64,000 bases of DNA, taken from Bog-473 sp963828825. GTDB lineage: Bacteria; Actinomycetota; Acidimicrobiia; Acidimicrobiales; RAAP-2. The notes under the pieces are model-generated. The model had not been told where the DNA came from, did not search any database, and was given only the letters and a program-made list of their open reading frames with translations. The stretch is from positions 124,001 through 188,000 of the forward strand of contig CAWHGF010000007.1 of NCBI GenBank assembly GCA_963828825.1. The letters run 5' to 3'. Of the stretch, positions 35,162-43,937 are shown one piece after another. Position 1 is the stretch's first letter, and the number at the start of each line of letters is the position of its first letter. Position numbers and translations under genes: made by a program.

Positions 35162-36818
35162 TCTGCTGCAGGCGGCGGCCGTTCAGCCGCTTGTGGATCC
35201 CCTTGGTCTTCTCGTAGAGGTTGACGAACTCCTTGAGCAGCGCGGTGTAGACCCCGCTGGCGGCCGGGTCGGGTTCATAGGTGGCCTTGACGGTCACGGT
35301 GCCCGGGATGTCGGCGATCTGCAGCCGGCCGAGGGCGAGGAGGGTGAGCAGTCCGGCGCCGTGCACGTTGGCCAGCACCGGGTCCTCGATCTGGCGGATG
35401 GTGCGGCCGGTGGCGTCGGCATGCATCTGCGACCAGAGGTCGGAGTTGGCGCCGCCGCCGACGAAGGCCAGCGAGTCGAAGGGGCGCTTGGTGAACTTCT
35501 CCACGGCGTTCAGCAGCCAGGCCGAGTTCAGCGCGACGCCCTCGAAGACGGCGCGCACCATGTCCGCCCGGGTGGACGACAGCGAGATGTTGTGGAAGCC
35601 CCCCCGGATGGTGTGGTCGTCGACCGGCGAGCGCTCGCCGTTCAACCAGGGCGTGAACATGACGCCGTGGGCTCCGGGCGGCACCGACGAGGCCACGTCG
35701 TTCAGGGTGCCGAAGAAGTCGTCGGGTGCGCCAGTCGTGCCGGGGGCGCCGTTGGCGGGGTCGGACAGGGCGTCGGCGGGGAACAGCACGTTGTCGCGCA
35801 GCCACGTCAGGCAGGCGCCCCCCGTCTCGTGCTCGTCGGCCACCAGGTAGCGGCCCGGGATGCCCGAGGGGATCGAGGCGATGTTGGTCAGCGGGTCGGT
35901 CTTCTTGAAGGGGACGTGGCAGCTGACCCAGCTCGAGGTGCCGATGTAGAGGTGGCCGGCGAAGTCGGCCACGGCGCCCGAGCCGACGGCGGCGGAGTGC
36001 AGGTCCCCGGTGCCGGCCACGACCGGTGTCCCCGGGAGCAGGCCGAGCTCGGCGGCGGCGGCCGGGGTCAGGCCCCCGAGCACACTCCCGGTCGGCACCA
36101 GGTCGGGCAGCGTGGAGCGCTCCAGGCCGGCGAGCCCCATCAGCGAGTCGTCATATGAGATCGCGCCGATGTCGCGGTTGTCGGTCACCCAGTGCAAGGT
36201 GATGGAGTCGTGCGAGGCCCGGGCCAATCCGGTGAGGCGCAGGTTCAGGTAGTCCACCGGCTCGAGGAAGACCGCGGCGGCGGCGTACACGTCGGGGCGC
36301 TGCTGGCGCAGGAAGTGGATGTGGCCCACCGGGTCCTTGCCCGACAGGCTCGGGATGCCGCCGGTGCGGCGTACCCATTTCGCCAGCTTGGACGCGGAGT
36401 AGCCCTGCACGTTGAGCGCCCCGCGCACGGTGTCGCGCACGGGGCGGGCGCCCCGGGAGTCCATCCAGCTGATGGCCGCACCGATGGCGGCCCCGTCGTC
36501 ATCGACGGGCACGGTGCCCGACCACTGCGCGGTGCAGCCGATGCCGACGACGTCCGCGGGCGCCACCCCGCTTTCGGCCAGCGCCCGCCGGGCCGACGAC
36601 GCGATGGCGTCCCACCACGCCGCCGGCGACTGCTCGGCGCCGCCGTCCTGGGTCAGATCGATTCCGACCGCCCGGAAGGCGTGCGCGACGACCCGGCCGG
36701 TGGGCGCCAAAACGGCCACCTTCGGTCCACCCGTGCCGAGGTCGACGGCCAGGACATGCGGGCTCGTCGACTCGACCGGACGGATCGGGGTGGCCGTGTG
36801 GTCACGCAGGCTCGCCAT
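35151..36818 (-). CDS. FGGY-family carbohydrate kinase (xylulokinase-like)
   Basis: 555 residues with the actin-like ATPase fold: AVDLGTGGPKVAV at the N-terminus, the SWMDSRGARP loop, AGTGDLHSAAVGSG (phosphate 2) and the signature FEGVALNSAWLLNAVEKF with FVGGGANSDLWSQMHADATGR. It phosphorylates a sugar or polyol, closest in pattern to xylulokinases, though no sugar transporter or isomerase is adjacent to support a specific substrate. TACGCT ends 8 nt before the ATG. Confidence 0.9.
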   Translation of the reverse strand: MASLRDHTATPIRPVESTSPHVLAVDLGTGGPKVAVLAPTGRVVAHAFRAVGIDLTQDGGAEQSPAAWWDAIASSARRALAESGVAPADVVGIGCTAQWSGTVPVDDDGAAIGAAISWMDSRGARPVRDTVRGALNVQGYSASKLAKWVRRTGGIPSLSGKDPVGHIHFLRQQRPDVYAAAAVFLEPVDYLNLRLTGLARASHDSITLHWVTDNRDIGAISYDDSLMGLAGLERSTLPDLVPTGSVLGGLTPAAAAELGLLPGTPVVAGTGDLHSAAVGSGAVADFAGHLYIGTSSWVSCHVPFKKTDPLTNIASIPSGIPGRYLVADEHETGGACLTWLRDNVLFPADALSDPANGAPGTTGAPDDFFGTLNDVASSVPPGAHGVMFTPWLNGERSPVDDHTIRGGFHNISLSSTRADMVRAVFEGVALNSAWLLNAVEKFTKRPFDSLAFVGGGANSDLWSQMHADATGRTIRQIEDPVLANVHGAGLLTLLALGRLQIADIPGTVTVKATYEPDPAASGVYTALLKEFVNLYEKTKGIHKRLNGRRLQQITG

Positions 36819-36870
36819 GGGCGAGGAGCGTATCGAGCGGCGCCGGACCGGGGGCCCGGGCCGGATCAGG

Positions 36871-37434
36871 TCACGCCGCCAGGGCGGCCTCGGTCTCGAT
36901 CTCGATCACGACCTTGTTGCCCACCACGACACTGCCGTCGAGCAGCGAGTGGTTGAAGCTGACGCCGAAGTCGCGGCGGTCGATGGTGGCGGTGGCCGAG
37001 AAGGCGACCACGGTCTTGCCCTCCTGCATCGACGCGCCTTCCCCGAGGAACTCGAGGTCGAAGTCGACCGACTTCGTGACGCCCCGGATGGTCAGGTCGG
37101 TCGAGATCACCCAGTTGGTCTCGTCGACCCGGCGCAGTCCCTTGCCGACCAGGGTCAGCGTCGGGTGGTTGGGAACGTCGAGGAAGTCGTTGGTGCGCAG
37201 GTGCTCGTCCCGCTGGACCTGGCCGGTGAAGATGCTGGCGGCCTGGACGGTCGCCTGGAGGGTCGAGTCCTCGGGCTTCTCGGCCACGGTGAAGCTGCCC
37301 TCCACGTCGGTGAAGCGGCCTCGTACCTTCGTGCCAACCAGGTGGCGGGCGACGAAGCCGACGTCGGTGTGGGCGGGGTCGATCGTGTAGGTCCCGACCT
37401 TCGGGAGGGTAGAAGTGCTGGTGGTAGTGGTCAT
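36871..37434 (-). CDS. YceI-family lipid-binding protein
   Basis: 187 residues with a complete YceI lipocalin-like barrel: GTYTIDPAHTDVGFVARHL, KVRGRFTDVEGSF, DEHLRTNDFLDVPNHPTLTL, LTIRGVTKSVDF and RRDFGVSFN. No signal peptide is present, so it is cytoplasmic; such forms bind polyprenols or other isoprenoids. The ATG has a good AAGGAG 9 nt upstream. The promoter contains a perfect inverted repeat and the divergent gene encodes a MarR regulator, so repression by that protein is likely. Confidence 0.93.
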   Translation of the reverse strand: MTTTTSTSTLPKVGTYTIDPAHTDVGFVARHLVGTKVRGRFTDVEGSFTVAEKPEDSTLQATVQAASIFTGQVQRDEHLRTNDFLDVPNHPTLTLVGKGLRRVDETNWVISTDLTIRGVTKSVDFDLEFLGEGASMQEGKTVVAFSATATIDRRDFGVSFNHSLLDGSVVVGNKVVIEIETEAALAA

Positions 37435-37475
37435 TTGAGGATCTCCTTGGTCTGTCCAGATTTGCTTCCAACACT

Positions 37476-37512
37476 GTATCTGACTACACAGATACTTGTC
37501 AATCAGATATAC
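37476..37512. promoter_or_regulatory. MarR operator candidate
   Basis: GTATCTG (37476-37482) and CAGATAC (37489-37495) form a perfect 7-bp inverted repeat around a 6-bp spacer. A further half site CAGATATAC starts 15 bp later (37504). AT-rich block between divergent yceI-like and marR-like genes. Confidence 0.75.
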
Positions 37513-37554
37513 TATGCGTGGCGGTGATTTTCGGGAGAGACTGAGGAAAGCGAC

Positions 37555-38139
37555 ATGGGAACGGCGACCATCCCGGCGAGCGGCGGAGACCAGCACCGGG
37601 GAGAGGTGCGCCCCAACGAGGGTGTGAGCGGGGTCGACGGGATCGACGGCGTCGACGGCGAGTCCGGCGGTGAGGGTGGAGGCACCTGCGGTCTCCTGGG
37701 CCAGATAGACGACGACCGCATCCGGCTCATGGGCCTGATCGTCCGGACGCACCGCCGGTTGACCGACCGCCTCGGCCGCGAGCTCGAGCAGGACGTCGGG
37801 ATCCCGCTGGTCTTCTTCGACGTCCTCATCCACATCGGGGGCGCGCCCGAGAGCCGGCTGACCATGAGCGCCCTCAGTTACGACGTGGCGCTGACGACCG
37901 GCGGTGTGACCCGCCTCGTCGACCGGATGGTGGAGGCGGGACTCGTGGCACGGGAGAACTGCCCGAGCGATCGCCGGAGTATCTATGTCGTGTTGACGCC
38001 CGAGGGGCGGGCCGTGCTCGACCGGGCCGTGGCCGCCCACATCGACGGGATCGACCGCCACCTGGTGGCCCACCTCGACGACCGGGACCGGGTCGCCCTG
38101 GAGGTGGCGCTGCTGAAGGTGCTCGACGCCGGCTGCTGA
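37555..38139 (+). CDS. MarR-family transcriptional regulator
   Basis: 194 residues. The MarR winged helix occupies the C-terminal 140 residues: IRLMGLIVRTHRRLTDRLGRELEQDVGIPL, the recognition helix ALTTGGVTRLVDRMVEAGLV, the wing RENCPSDRRSIYVVLTPEGRA. A Gly/Asp/Val-rich disordered tail of about 50 residues precedes it, unusual for the family. GAGGAAAG precedes the ATG by 5 nt. Divergent from the YceI gene, whose promoter holds a matching inverted repeat. Confidence 0.92.
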   Translation: MGTATIPASGGDQHRGEVRPNEGVSGVDGIDGVDGESGGEGGGTCGLLGQIDDDRIRLMGLIVRTHRRLTDRLGRELEQDVGIPLVFFDVLIHIGGAPESRLTMSALSYDVALTTGGVTRLVDRMVEAGLVARENCPSDRRSIYVVLTPEGRAVLDRAVAAHIDGIDRHLVAHLDDRDRVALEVALLKVLDAGC

Positions 38140-38194
38140 CGACATCACCGGGGAGCGATCGTCGGGACAATCACGTGGCTACGGTGGGTCCCCG

Positions 38195-38989
38195 ATGGCC
38201 GATCGACTGCGCGAAAAAGTGGCGATCGTCACGGGCGGAGGTGATGGAATCGGCCGGGGCGTCGTGCGCCGCTTCGCCTCCGAGGGCGCCAGGGTGCTGG
38301 TGGCCGAGATCGACGACGACAGCGGAGAGCGGGTCGCCGCGGCCTGTCGGGACGAGTTCGGCGCCGACGTCCGCCTCTTGCACACCGACGCCAGCGCGAA
38401 GAGCGACGTCGAGACCATGGTGGCGGCTGCGCTCGACACCTGGGGCACGGTGGACGTGCTCGTCAACAATGCGTGGGGCGGGGGGACGCTGGGGCGCTTC
38501 GAGGCCACGACCGACGAGCAGCTGCAGTGGGGGCTCTCCATGGGTCTGCTCGGCCCGTTCTGGGGTATGCAGGCCGTGCTGCCCGTCATGAAGACCAAGC
38601 GAGCGGGGTCCGTGATCAACATGTGCTCACTCAACGGAGTGAACGCGCACATGGGAACGGCGCAGTACAACATCGCGAAGGAGGCGTTGCGCGCGGCCAG
38701 CCGGACGGCGGCGCGCGAATGGGCCCCCTGGCAGATTCGGGTCAACGTCATCTGTCCCGGCGCCAAGACCGCGGCGTCCCGGGCCGTGTTCGCCGCCCAT
38801 CCCGAGCTCGAGGCGGCGGCCGACGCCGCCAACCCCATGGGCCGCCTCGGCGATCCCGAGGAGGACATCGCGCCCGTCGCCGTGTTCCTGGCCAGCGACG
38901 ACGCCCGCTACATGACGGGGAACACGCTCTTCGTCGACGGCGGGGGCCACATCAACGGCGTGCAGTGGGCACCCGACCTCGGCGACTGA
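38195..38989 (+). CDS. SDR-family oxidoreductase
   Basis: 264 residues, classical SDR: VAIVTGGGDGIGRG, NNAWGGG (variant NNAG), Ser in NMCSLNGVNAH, the catalytic YNIAK and the C-terminal MTGNTLFVDGGGH. NAD(P)-dependent oxidation or reduction of an alcohol/ketone; substrate unknown. TACGGT ends 9 nt before the ATG with no ribosome binding site. It leads a three-gene plus-strand run with another SDR and a VOC protein, which suggests a small-molecule catabolic pathway. Confidence 0.92.
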   Translation: MADRLREKVAIVTGGGDGIGRGVVRRFASEGARVLVAEIDDDSGERVAAACRDEFGADVRLLHTDASAKSDVETMVAAALDTWGTVDVLVNNAWGGGTLGRFEATTDEQLQWGLSMGLLGPFWGMQAVLPVMKTKRAGSVINMCSLNGVNAHMGTAQYNIAKEALRAASRTAAREWAPWQIRVNVICPGAKTAASRAVFAAHPELEAAADAANPMGRLGDPEEDIAPVAVFLASDDARYMTGNTLFVDGGGHINGVQWAPDLGD

Positions 38990-38995
38990 CCCGCC

Positions 38996-39019
38996 ACGCG
39001 GTGACGCGGTGACGCGGTG
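38996..39019. repeat. Three perfect copies of ACGCGGTG
   Basis: Copies at 38996, 39004 and 39012. The GTG of the last copy is the start codon of the next SDR gene; the other two GTGs fall in different frames. Confidence 0.8.
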
Positions 39020-39793
39020 AGCGGGCTGGATGGCAAGACGGCGATCATCGCGGGCGCCGGACCCGGCATCGGGCGGGCCTGCGCGGCGGCGCTCCGGCGG
39101 GCCGGGGCCGACGTCGCAGTGGCCGCGCGTGACGCAGGCCGCCTCGAGCGGCTGGCGACCGAGCTCGGCGCAGCGCCCGGAGGGCAGGTCGTGCCCGTGA
39201 GATGCGACATCGGGGATCTGGCCTCCTGCCGCGCCCTGGTGGAACAGGTCCGGGCGCGCCTGGGCCGGATCGACGTCCTGGTGAACGTGGCCACCTTCGG
39301 CGGCGACCACGCGCCGATCGAAGAGGCGGACTGGGAGATCTGGCGCCGTGCCTTCGAGGTCAACGTCATCGGGACCCTGGAGTTGAGCCGCCTGGTCGCA
39401 GGCCCGATGGGCGAGAACGGCGGGGGTTCGATCATCCAGGTCGGCACGTTCGGGACGCATGCGCTCCCGCCGGGCCGCGCCCGCTACACGGCGACCAAGC
39501 AGGCGATGGTCACCGCGTCGCTGACACTGGCCAAGGAGCTGGGACCGATCGGCGTCCGCGTCAACGTGGTGACGCCGGGCTTCACCACCGGGCCACCACT
39601 CGACGCCCTGATGGAGTCGATCGCCGCCCGCACCGGGGAATGCGTCGACGACGTGTCCCGGCGCCTGGCCGCCGGCGCAGCGCTGCGCCGCCACATCGAT
39701 CCTGGCGACGTCGCCGACGCCGTGGTTTTCCTGGCGGGGTCGGGCGCGCGCAACATCACGGGCGTCGAGCTCCCGGTGACCGCGGGGCGATGA
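39017..39793 (+). CDS. SDR-family oxidoreductase
   Basis: 258 residues: AIIAGAGPGIGRACAAAL, the NVATFGG stretch (NNAG degenerate), Thr in IIQVGTFGTHALP where Ser is usual, the catalytic YTATK and NITGVELPVTAG. It lacks the classic Ser of the SDR triad, so the active site may be altered. GTG start at 39017; its stop overlaps the ATG of the VOC gene (ATGA). Works in the same pathway as its neighbours, substrate unknown. Confidence 0.9.
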   Translation: MSGLDGKTAIIAGAGPGIGRACAAALRRAGADVAVAARDAGRLERLATELGAAPGGQVVPVRCDIGDLASCRALVEQVRARLGRIDVLVNVATFGGDHAPIEEADWEIWRRAFEVNVIGTLELSRLVAGPMGENGGGSIIQVGTFGTHALPPGRARYTATKQAMVTASLTLAKELGPIGVRVNVVTPGFTTGPPLDALMESIAARTGECVDDVSRRLAAGAALRRHIDPGDVADAVVFLAGSGARNITGVELPVTAGR

Positions 39794-40650
39794 CCGGGCG
39801 GCACCACGTGCGGTGGCTGTTCCACTCGACGGCGATGGTGGCCGACTACGACCTGGCCGTCAGGAACCTCGGCACCCTCGTGGGCCTGACGGTGCTCGAG
39901 TACGGGGAATCCAGCGAGCCCGGGATCGGGCGGCGGGGCGGCATGGCGTGGGTGGGCGACAACGCGATCGAGATCGGCCAGCCGATCGTCGAGGGTGGGG
40001 CGGCCCGATTCGTCTCCCGGTTCGGGGGCGGCATGCATTCGGTGGCGCTCCAGGTGGAGGACCTCGAGGCAACGATGGCGCACCTCGAAGCCCACGGGGT
40101 CCGCATCGCGGCGCGCCCGCGGCCCGAGATGTGCTTCACCGATCCCCGCGACACCGGGGGCGTGTTCCTGCAGTGGAGCACGTTCGAACTCGCGGTCGAC
40201 CCCCGCTTTGGCGGCGCTCGGCCCGCCCCGGCACCACCGGTGCTCGCGCCGGCCACGCACCACTCCTTCGTTGGCGCGCTGGTCGACGACCCCGGAGCGT
40301 GGGCCGACCGGTTCGCCGCGCTGCTCGGCACTGCTGTCACCTTCGAGCACACCGAAGCCGCGCTCGGCGAGCCGGTGGCGGGCGTGTCGCTGGGCGACTG
40401 CACCCTCGCCCTCTACCGGTTGGGCGAGGCCGGGGACCCGTCCCTGTGGGGGCGAGCCTACGAGCGGCCGTGCACCCACCTGATGGCGTTGCGCGTGGAG
40501 GACCTGCAGGCGGCGGCCGACGCCACGGCTCGGTCCGGGGTGGCCGCCGTACGGGCAGACGCCGACCTCGTCGTGCTGGACCCGGCGGCAACCGGGGGCG
40601 TCCAGGTCGCGCTCACCGGGTCATTGCTCCCGGGAGACCCGCGCCCCTGA
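39790..40650 (+). CDS. Two-domain VOC (glyoxalase/extradiol-type) protein
   Basis: 286 residues containing two vicinal-oxygen-chelate halves: WLFHSTAMVADYDLAVRNLGTLVGL with GGGMHSVALQVEDLEATMAHLEAHGV and TDPRDTGGVFLQW in the first, HHSFVGALVDDPGAWADRFAALLGT with RPCTHLMALRVEDLQAAADATAR in the second. The metal His/Glu positions are partly retained (GMHSVAL, CTHLMAL). Could be a glyoxalase, epimerase or dioxygenase; context with two SDRs suggests catabolism. ATGA overlap with the SDR gene. Confidence 0.87.
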   Translation: MTGRHHVRWLFHSTAMVADYDLAVRNLGTLVGLTVLEYGESSEPGIGRRGGMAWVGDNAIEIGQPIVEGGAARFVSRFGGGMHSVALQVEDLEATMAHLEAHGVRIAARPRPEMCFTDPRDTGGVFLQWSTFELAVDPRFGGARPAPAPPVLAPATHHSFVGALVDDPGAWADRFAALLGTAVTFEHTEAALGEPVAGVSLGDCTLALYRLGEAGDPSLWGRAYERPCTHLMALRVEDLQAAADATARSGVAAVRADADLVVLDPAATGGVQVALTGSLLPGDPRP

Positions 40651-40675
40651 CCGGCGCGACGAGAGCGGCACACCA

Positions 40676-43600
40676 TTAGGCGTCTCGTCCGAGCCAGACC
40701 CGCACTGGCTCGGTGAGCATCCCGTCGTCGAGCTCGAGCACGGTCCCCTCCCCCTCGCCGGGCCCGCTGACGATTTCGGTGGCGAGCACCTCGCGGGCGA
40801 TGTAGTCGAAGAACTCGGCGATGACGTCGAGGCCCACCACGTGCAGGCGGATACGGTCGGAGACCTCGAGACCGCTGGCCTTGCGCAGGTCCTGGACCAG
40901 CCGCACGACGTCGCGGGAGAGGCCCCGCTTGCGCAGCCCGTCGTCGAGGTCCAGGTCCAGCGCGACGACCTCTCCGCCCTCACGTGAGACGGCGAAACCC
41001 TGCTGACCCTGCACCCGCAGCTGCACGTCCTCGGGCGACAGCTCCACGGGCTCCCCCGCCAGCGTGACCGTGAGGGGACGGCCATCCTCGAGCGCGGCCG
41101 CGGCGGCGACCCCGTCCAGCACAGCCAGAGCGGGCTGGACCTCCCGGACGAGGTCGCCCAGACGGGGACCCAGCGTGCGGAAGTTCGGCTTGAGCTCGAA
41201 CTGTATGACCTCGCTCAGCTCCTCGGCGGTGTCGACCTCGTCGACGTTGAGCTCGTCGGCGACGATGTCACGCAGGATCTCCGGCGCATCGGCGGGGAGG
41301 AAGACCAGGGCCCGCTTGAGCGGCTGGCGCACCTTGACTCCCGCCTCGCTGCGGGCGGCCCGGCCGAGCGACGTGAGCCGGCGGGCCAACGCCATCTGCG
41401 CCTCGAGGTCGGGGTCGCGCGCGACGCCGGCCGCGTCGGCGGTCGGCCAGTCGGCCAGGTGCACCGACTCGCCGTCGACAGCGCCGGTGAGCTGCCGCCA
41501 CATGGCGTCCGACACGAACGGGCACAGCGGCGCCAGCAGCAGTGCCAGGGTCGTCAGCACCGTGTGCAGCGTCGCCTGCGCCGCCAGGGTGTCGCCGGCG
41601 GCCGCGTCCGGGTCGGTGCGCCAGAAGCGGCGGCGGCTGCGACGGACGTACCAGTTGGAGAGGTCGTCGACAAGACTCCCGAGGGCGGTCGCCGCGGCCA
41701 GGGGCTCATATGTCGTCAGGGCATCGGTGACCGACGACGTGGTGCTGGCCAAGCGGGACAGGATCCAGCGGTCGAGCGGGCCGCGCTCGGCCGGCGTCGG
41801 GATGGCGGGATCGGCGGGGTCGAACTCGTTCAGCGAGGCGTACGTCGTGAAGAAGCTGAACGTGTTCCACAGCGTGAGCAGCATGTCCCGCATGGCGGTG
41901 TCGATGGCGCCGAGGGTCGCCCACGTCGGGGTCCAGGGCGACCCCTGGCTGAACATCCACCAGCGCATGGCGTCGGCGCCCCGGGTGTCGAGGATCGACC
42001 ACGGATCGATGATGTTGCCCAGCGTCTTGGACATCTTGCGGCCGTCGGCGTCGACGATGTGGCCGAGGCAGACGACGTGGCGGTACGGGCTCTCGCCGAA
42101 GACCAGGGTGTTGATGGCCAGCAGCGAGTAGAACCAGCCGCGGGTCTGGTCGATGGCCTCGGAGATGAAGTCGGCCGGGAACGTGAAGGCCTCCGCCGAC
42201 CCCTCGACGTGCGGGTAGCCAACCTGCGCGGCCGGCATGGAGCCCGAGTCGAACCAGGCGTCGATCACCGGCTCGACCCGTCGGCACACCGACAACTCGT
42301 CGACTTCGTCGACGGGACCGACGTCGGCCGCACACGTCGGGCACTCGAACGTCACGCCGTCGATCGTCGGCCGGTGTGGGTCGATCCCCGTCACGTCGCG
42401 CCCGCACAGGTCGGACAGCTCCATCAGCGACCCGACGCAACGGACGTGCCCACGCCCGCAGCGCCAGATCGGCAGCGGCGTGCCCCAGTAGCGGTCGCGG
42501 GACAAGGCCCAGTCGACGTTGTTCTCCAGCCACTCGCCGAAACGGCCGTCCCGGATGTACGCCGGGTGCCAGTCGACCGTGTGATTGGCTGCCAACAGGT
42601 CGTCCTTGCGGGTCGACGTGGCGATGTACCAGCTCGGCTTGCCCCAGTAGATCAGCGGCGTCCGGCAGCGCCAGCAGTGCGGGTACGAGTGCACGTAGGG
42701 GAGGCGGCGTATCAGGAGGCCGGCGGACTCGAGCCGGTCGTTGATGTCGTGGTTGGCCTCCCGGACGTCGCGCCCGGCCAGCCACGCCACCGCGTCGGTG
42801 AAGCGGCCGTCGGGGCCCACCGGGTTCAGGGAGGGCAGACCGTTCTCGCGGCCGATCTGTCGGTCGACCTCGCCGAAGGCAGGCGCCAGGTGCACCAGGC
42901 CGGTCCCCTCCTCCGTGGTCACGTAGGAAGCCGGCACCACCCGCCACCCGTCGGCACCGTGGGGAGGGTCCAGGTCGTCGAACGGGCGCTCGTAGTGCAG
43001 GCCGACCAGGGCGGAGCCGGGGAACCGCCCGCTGACCCGGGCCGACGCCCCCTCCCCCATCACCGCGTCCACCAGGTCGTCGGCCACCACCACCCCGTCG
43101 ACGACCGCGTAGATGAGGTCGGGGTTCACCGCCACGCCCGTGTTCGACAGCAGCGTCCACGGCGTGGTGGTCCACACCGCCAGCCACTCGGCCGGGCCGA
43201 GGCCGACCAGCGCGGCATCGGGGTCGACCAGCCGCAGGCGCACGTAGGCCGACTCGTCCTCCTCGTCCCGGTAGACGTCGGCCTGCCCCAGCTCGTGGCT
43301 CGACAGGGCGGTCCCGCAGCGGGGGCAGTACGGCACCACCTTGAGGTCCTCGTACAAGAGCCCCTGGTCGAAGAGCTGCTGCAGGTGCCACCAGACCGAC
43401 TCGATGTACGACGGGTCCAACGTCCAGTAGGCCGCATCCATGTCGACCCAGTAGCCGATGCGCGTCGTCAGGCGGGCGAACTCGTCGACGTAGGAGTACA
43501 CCGACTCGCGGCACAGCCGGGTGAACTCGGCGATGCCCACCTGCGTCTCGATCTGCTCCTTGCCCGTGATGCCGAGCCTCTTCTCCACCTCCACCTCGAC

Positions 43601-43918
43601 CGGGAGCCCATGGGTGTCCCAGCCGGCCCGGCGGGCCACGTACGAGCCGCGCATGGTGCGGAAGCGGCAGAAGAGGTCCTTGTAGACCCGGGCCCAGGCG
43701 TGGTGCAGCCCCGGCATCCCGTTGGCCGTCGGCGGTCCCTCGTAGAAGACCCAGGGCGGGGCGCCCTCGCGCTGCTCGATGGAGCGTTCGAAGACGCGAT
43801 GGGTCGCCCAGCGGGCCAGCTCGGCCTGCTCGAGGGCGACGAAGTCGATGTCGGGGGGGACGGGTGCGAACACGGGGAGAGGCGGCCTTTGCGCGGCGGG
43901 AACAGGCGCCCCGGCCAC
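40676..43918 (-). CDS. ileS: Isoleucyl-tRNA synthetase
   Basis: 1080 residues. Class I signature PPTANGMPGLHHAWARV (HIGH equivalent), CP1 editing domain (AVWTTTPWTLLSNTGVAVNPD), GRKMSKTLGN (KMSKS), and a long C-terminal anticodon/zinc region with DDLSNWYVRRSRRRFWR. The length and PGLHHA form fit the eukaryotic-like type 2 IleRS group, which in other species is linked to mupirocin tolerance. TATCCT (43931-43926) ends 7 nt before GTG 43918, so I use this start rather than one 15 codons upstream. Confidence 0.96.
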   Translation of the reverse strand: MAGAPVPAAQRPPLPVFAPVPPDIDFVALEQAELARWATHRVFERSIEQREGAPPWVFYEGPPTANGMPGLHHAWARVYKDLFCRFRTMRGSYVARRAGWDTHGLPVEVEVEKRLGITGKEQIETQVGIAEFTRLCRESVYSYVDEFARLTTRIGYWVDMDAAYWTLDPSYIESVWWHLQQLFDQGLLYEDLKVVPYCPRCGTALSSHELGQADVYRDEEDESAYVRLRLVDPDAALVGLGPAEWLAVWTTTPWTLLSNTGVAVNPDLIYAVVDGVVVADDLVDAVMGEGASARVSGRFPGSALVGLHYERPFDDLDPPHGADGWRVVPASYVTTEEGTGLVHLAPAFGEVDRQIGRENGLPSLNPVGPDGRFTDAVAWLAGRDVREANHDINDRLESAGLLIRRLPYVHSYPHCWRCRTPLIYWGKPSWYIATSTRKDDLLAANHTVDWHPAYIRDGRFGEWLENNVDWALSRDRYWGTPLPIWRCGRGHVRCVGSLMELSDLCGRDVTGIDPHRPTIDGVTFECPTCAADVGPVDEVDELSVCRRVEPVIDAWFDSGSMPAAQVGYPHVEGSAEAFTFPADFISEAIDQTRGWFYSLLAINTLVFGESPYRHVVCLGHIVDADGRKMSKTLGNIIDPWSILDTRGADAMRWWMFSQGSPWTPTWATLGAIDTAMRDMLLTLWNTFSFFTTYASLNEFDPADPAIPTPAERGPLDRWILSRLASTTSSVTDALTTYEPLAAATALGSLVDDLSNWYVRRSRRRFWRTDPDAAAGDTLAAQATLHTVLTTLALLLAPLCPFVSDAMWRQLTGAVDGESVHLADWPTADAAGVARDPDLEAQMALARRLTSLGRAARSEAGVKVRQPLKRALVFLPADAPEILRDIVADELNVDEVDTAEELSEVIQFELKPNFRTLGPRLGDLVREVQPALAVLDGVAAAAALEDGRPLTVTLAGEPVELSPEDVQLRVQGQQGFAVSREGGEVVALDLDLDDGLRKRGLSRDVVRLVQDLRKASGLEVSDRIRLHVVGLDVIAEFFDYIAREVLATEIVSGPGEGEGTVLELDDGMLTEPVRVWLGRDA

Positions 43919-43937
43919 GTCGGAAAGGATAGAGGGT

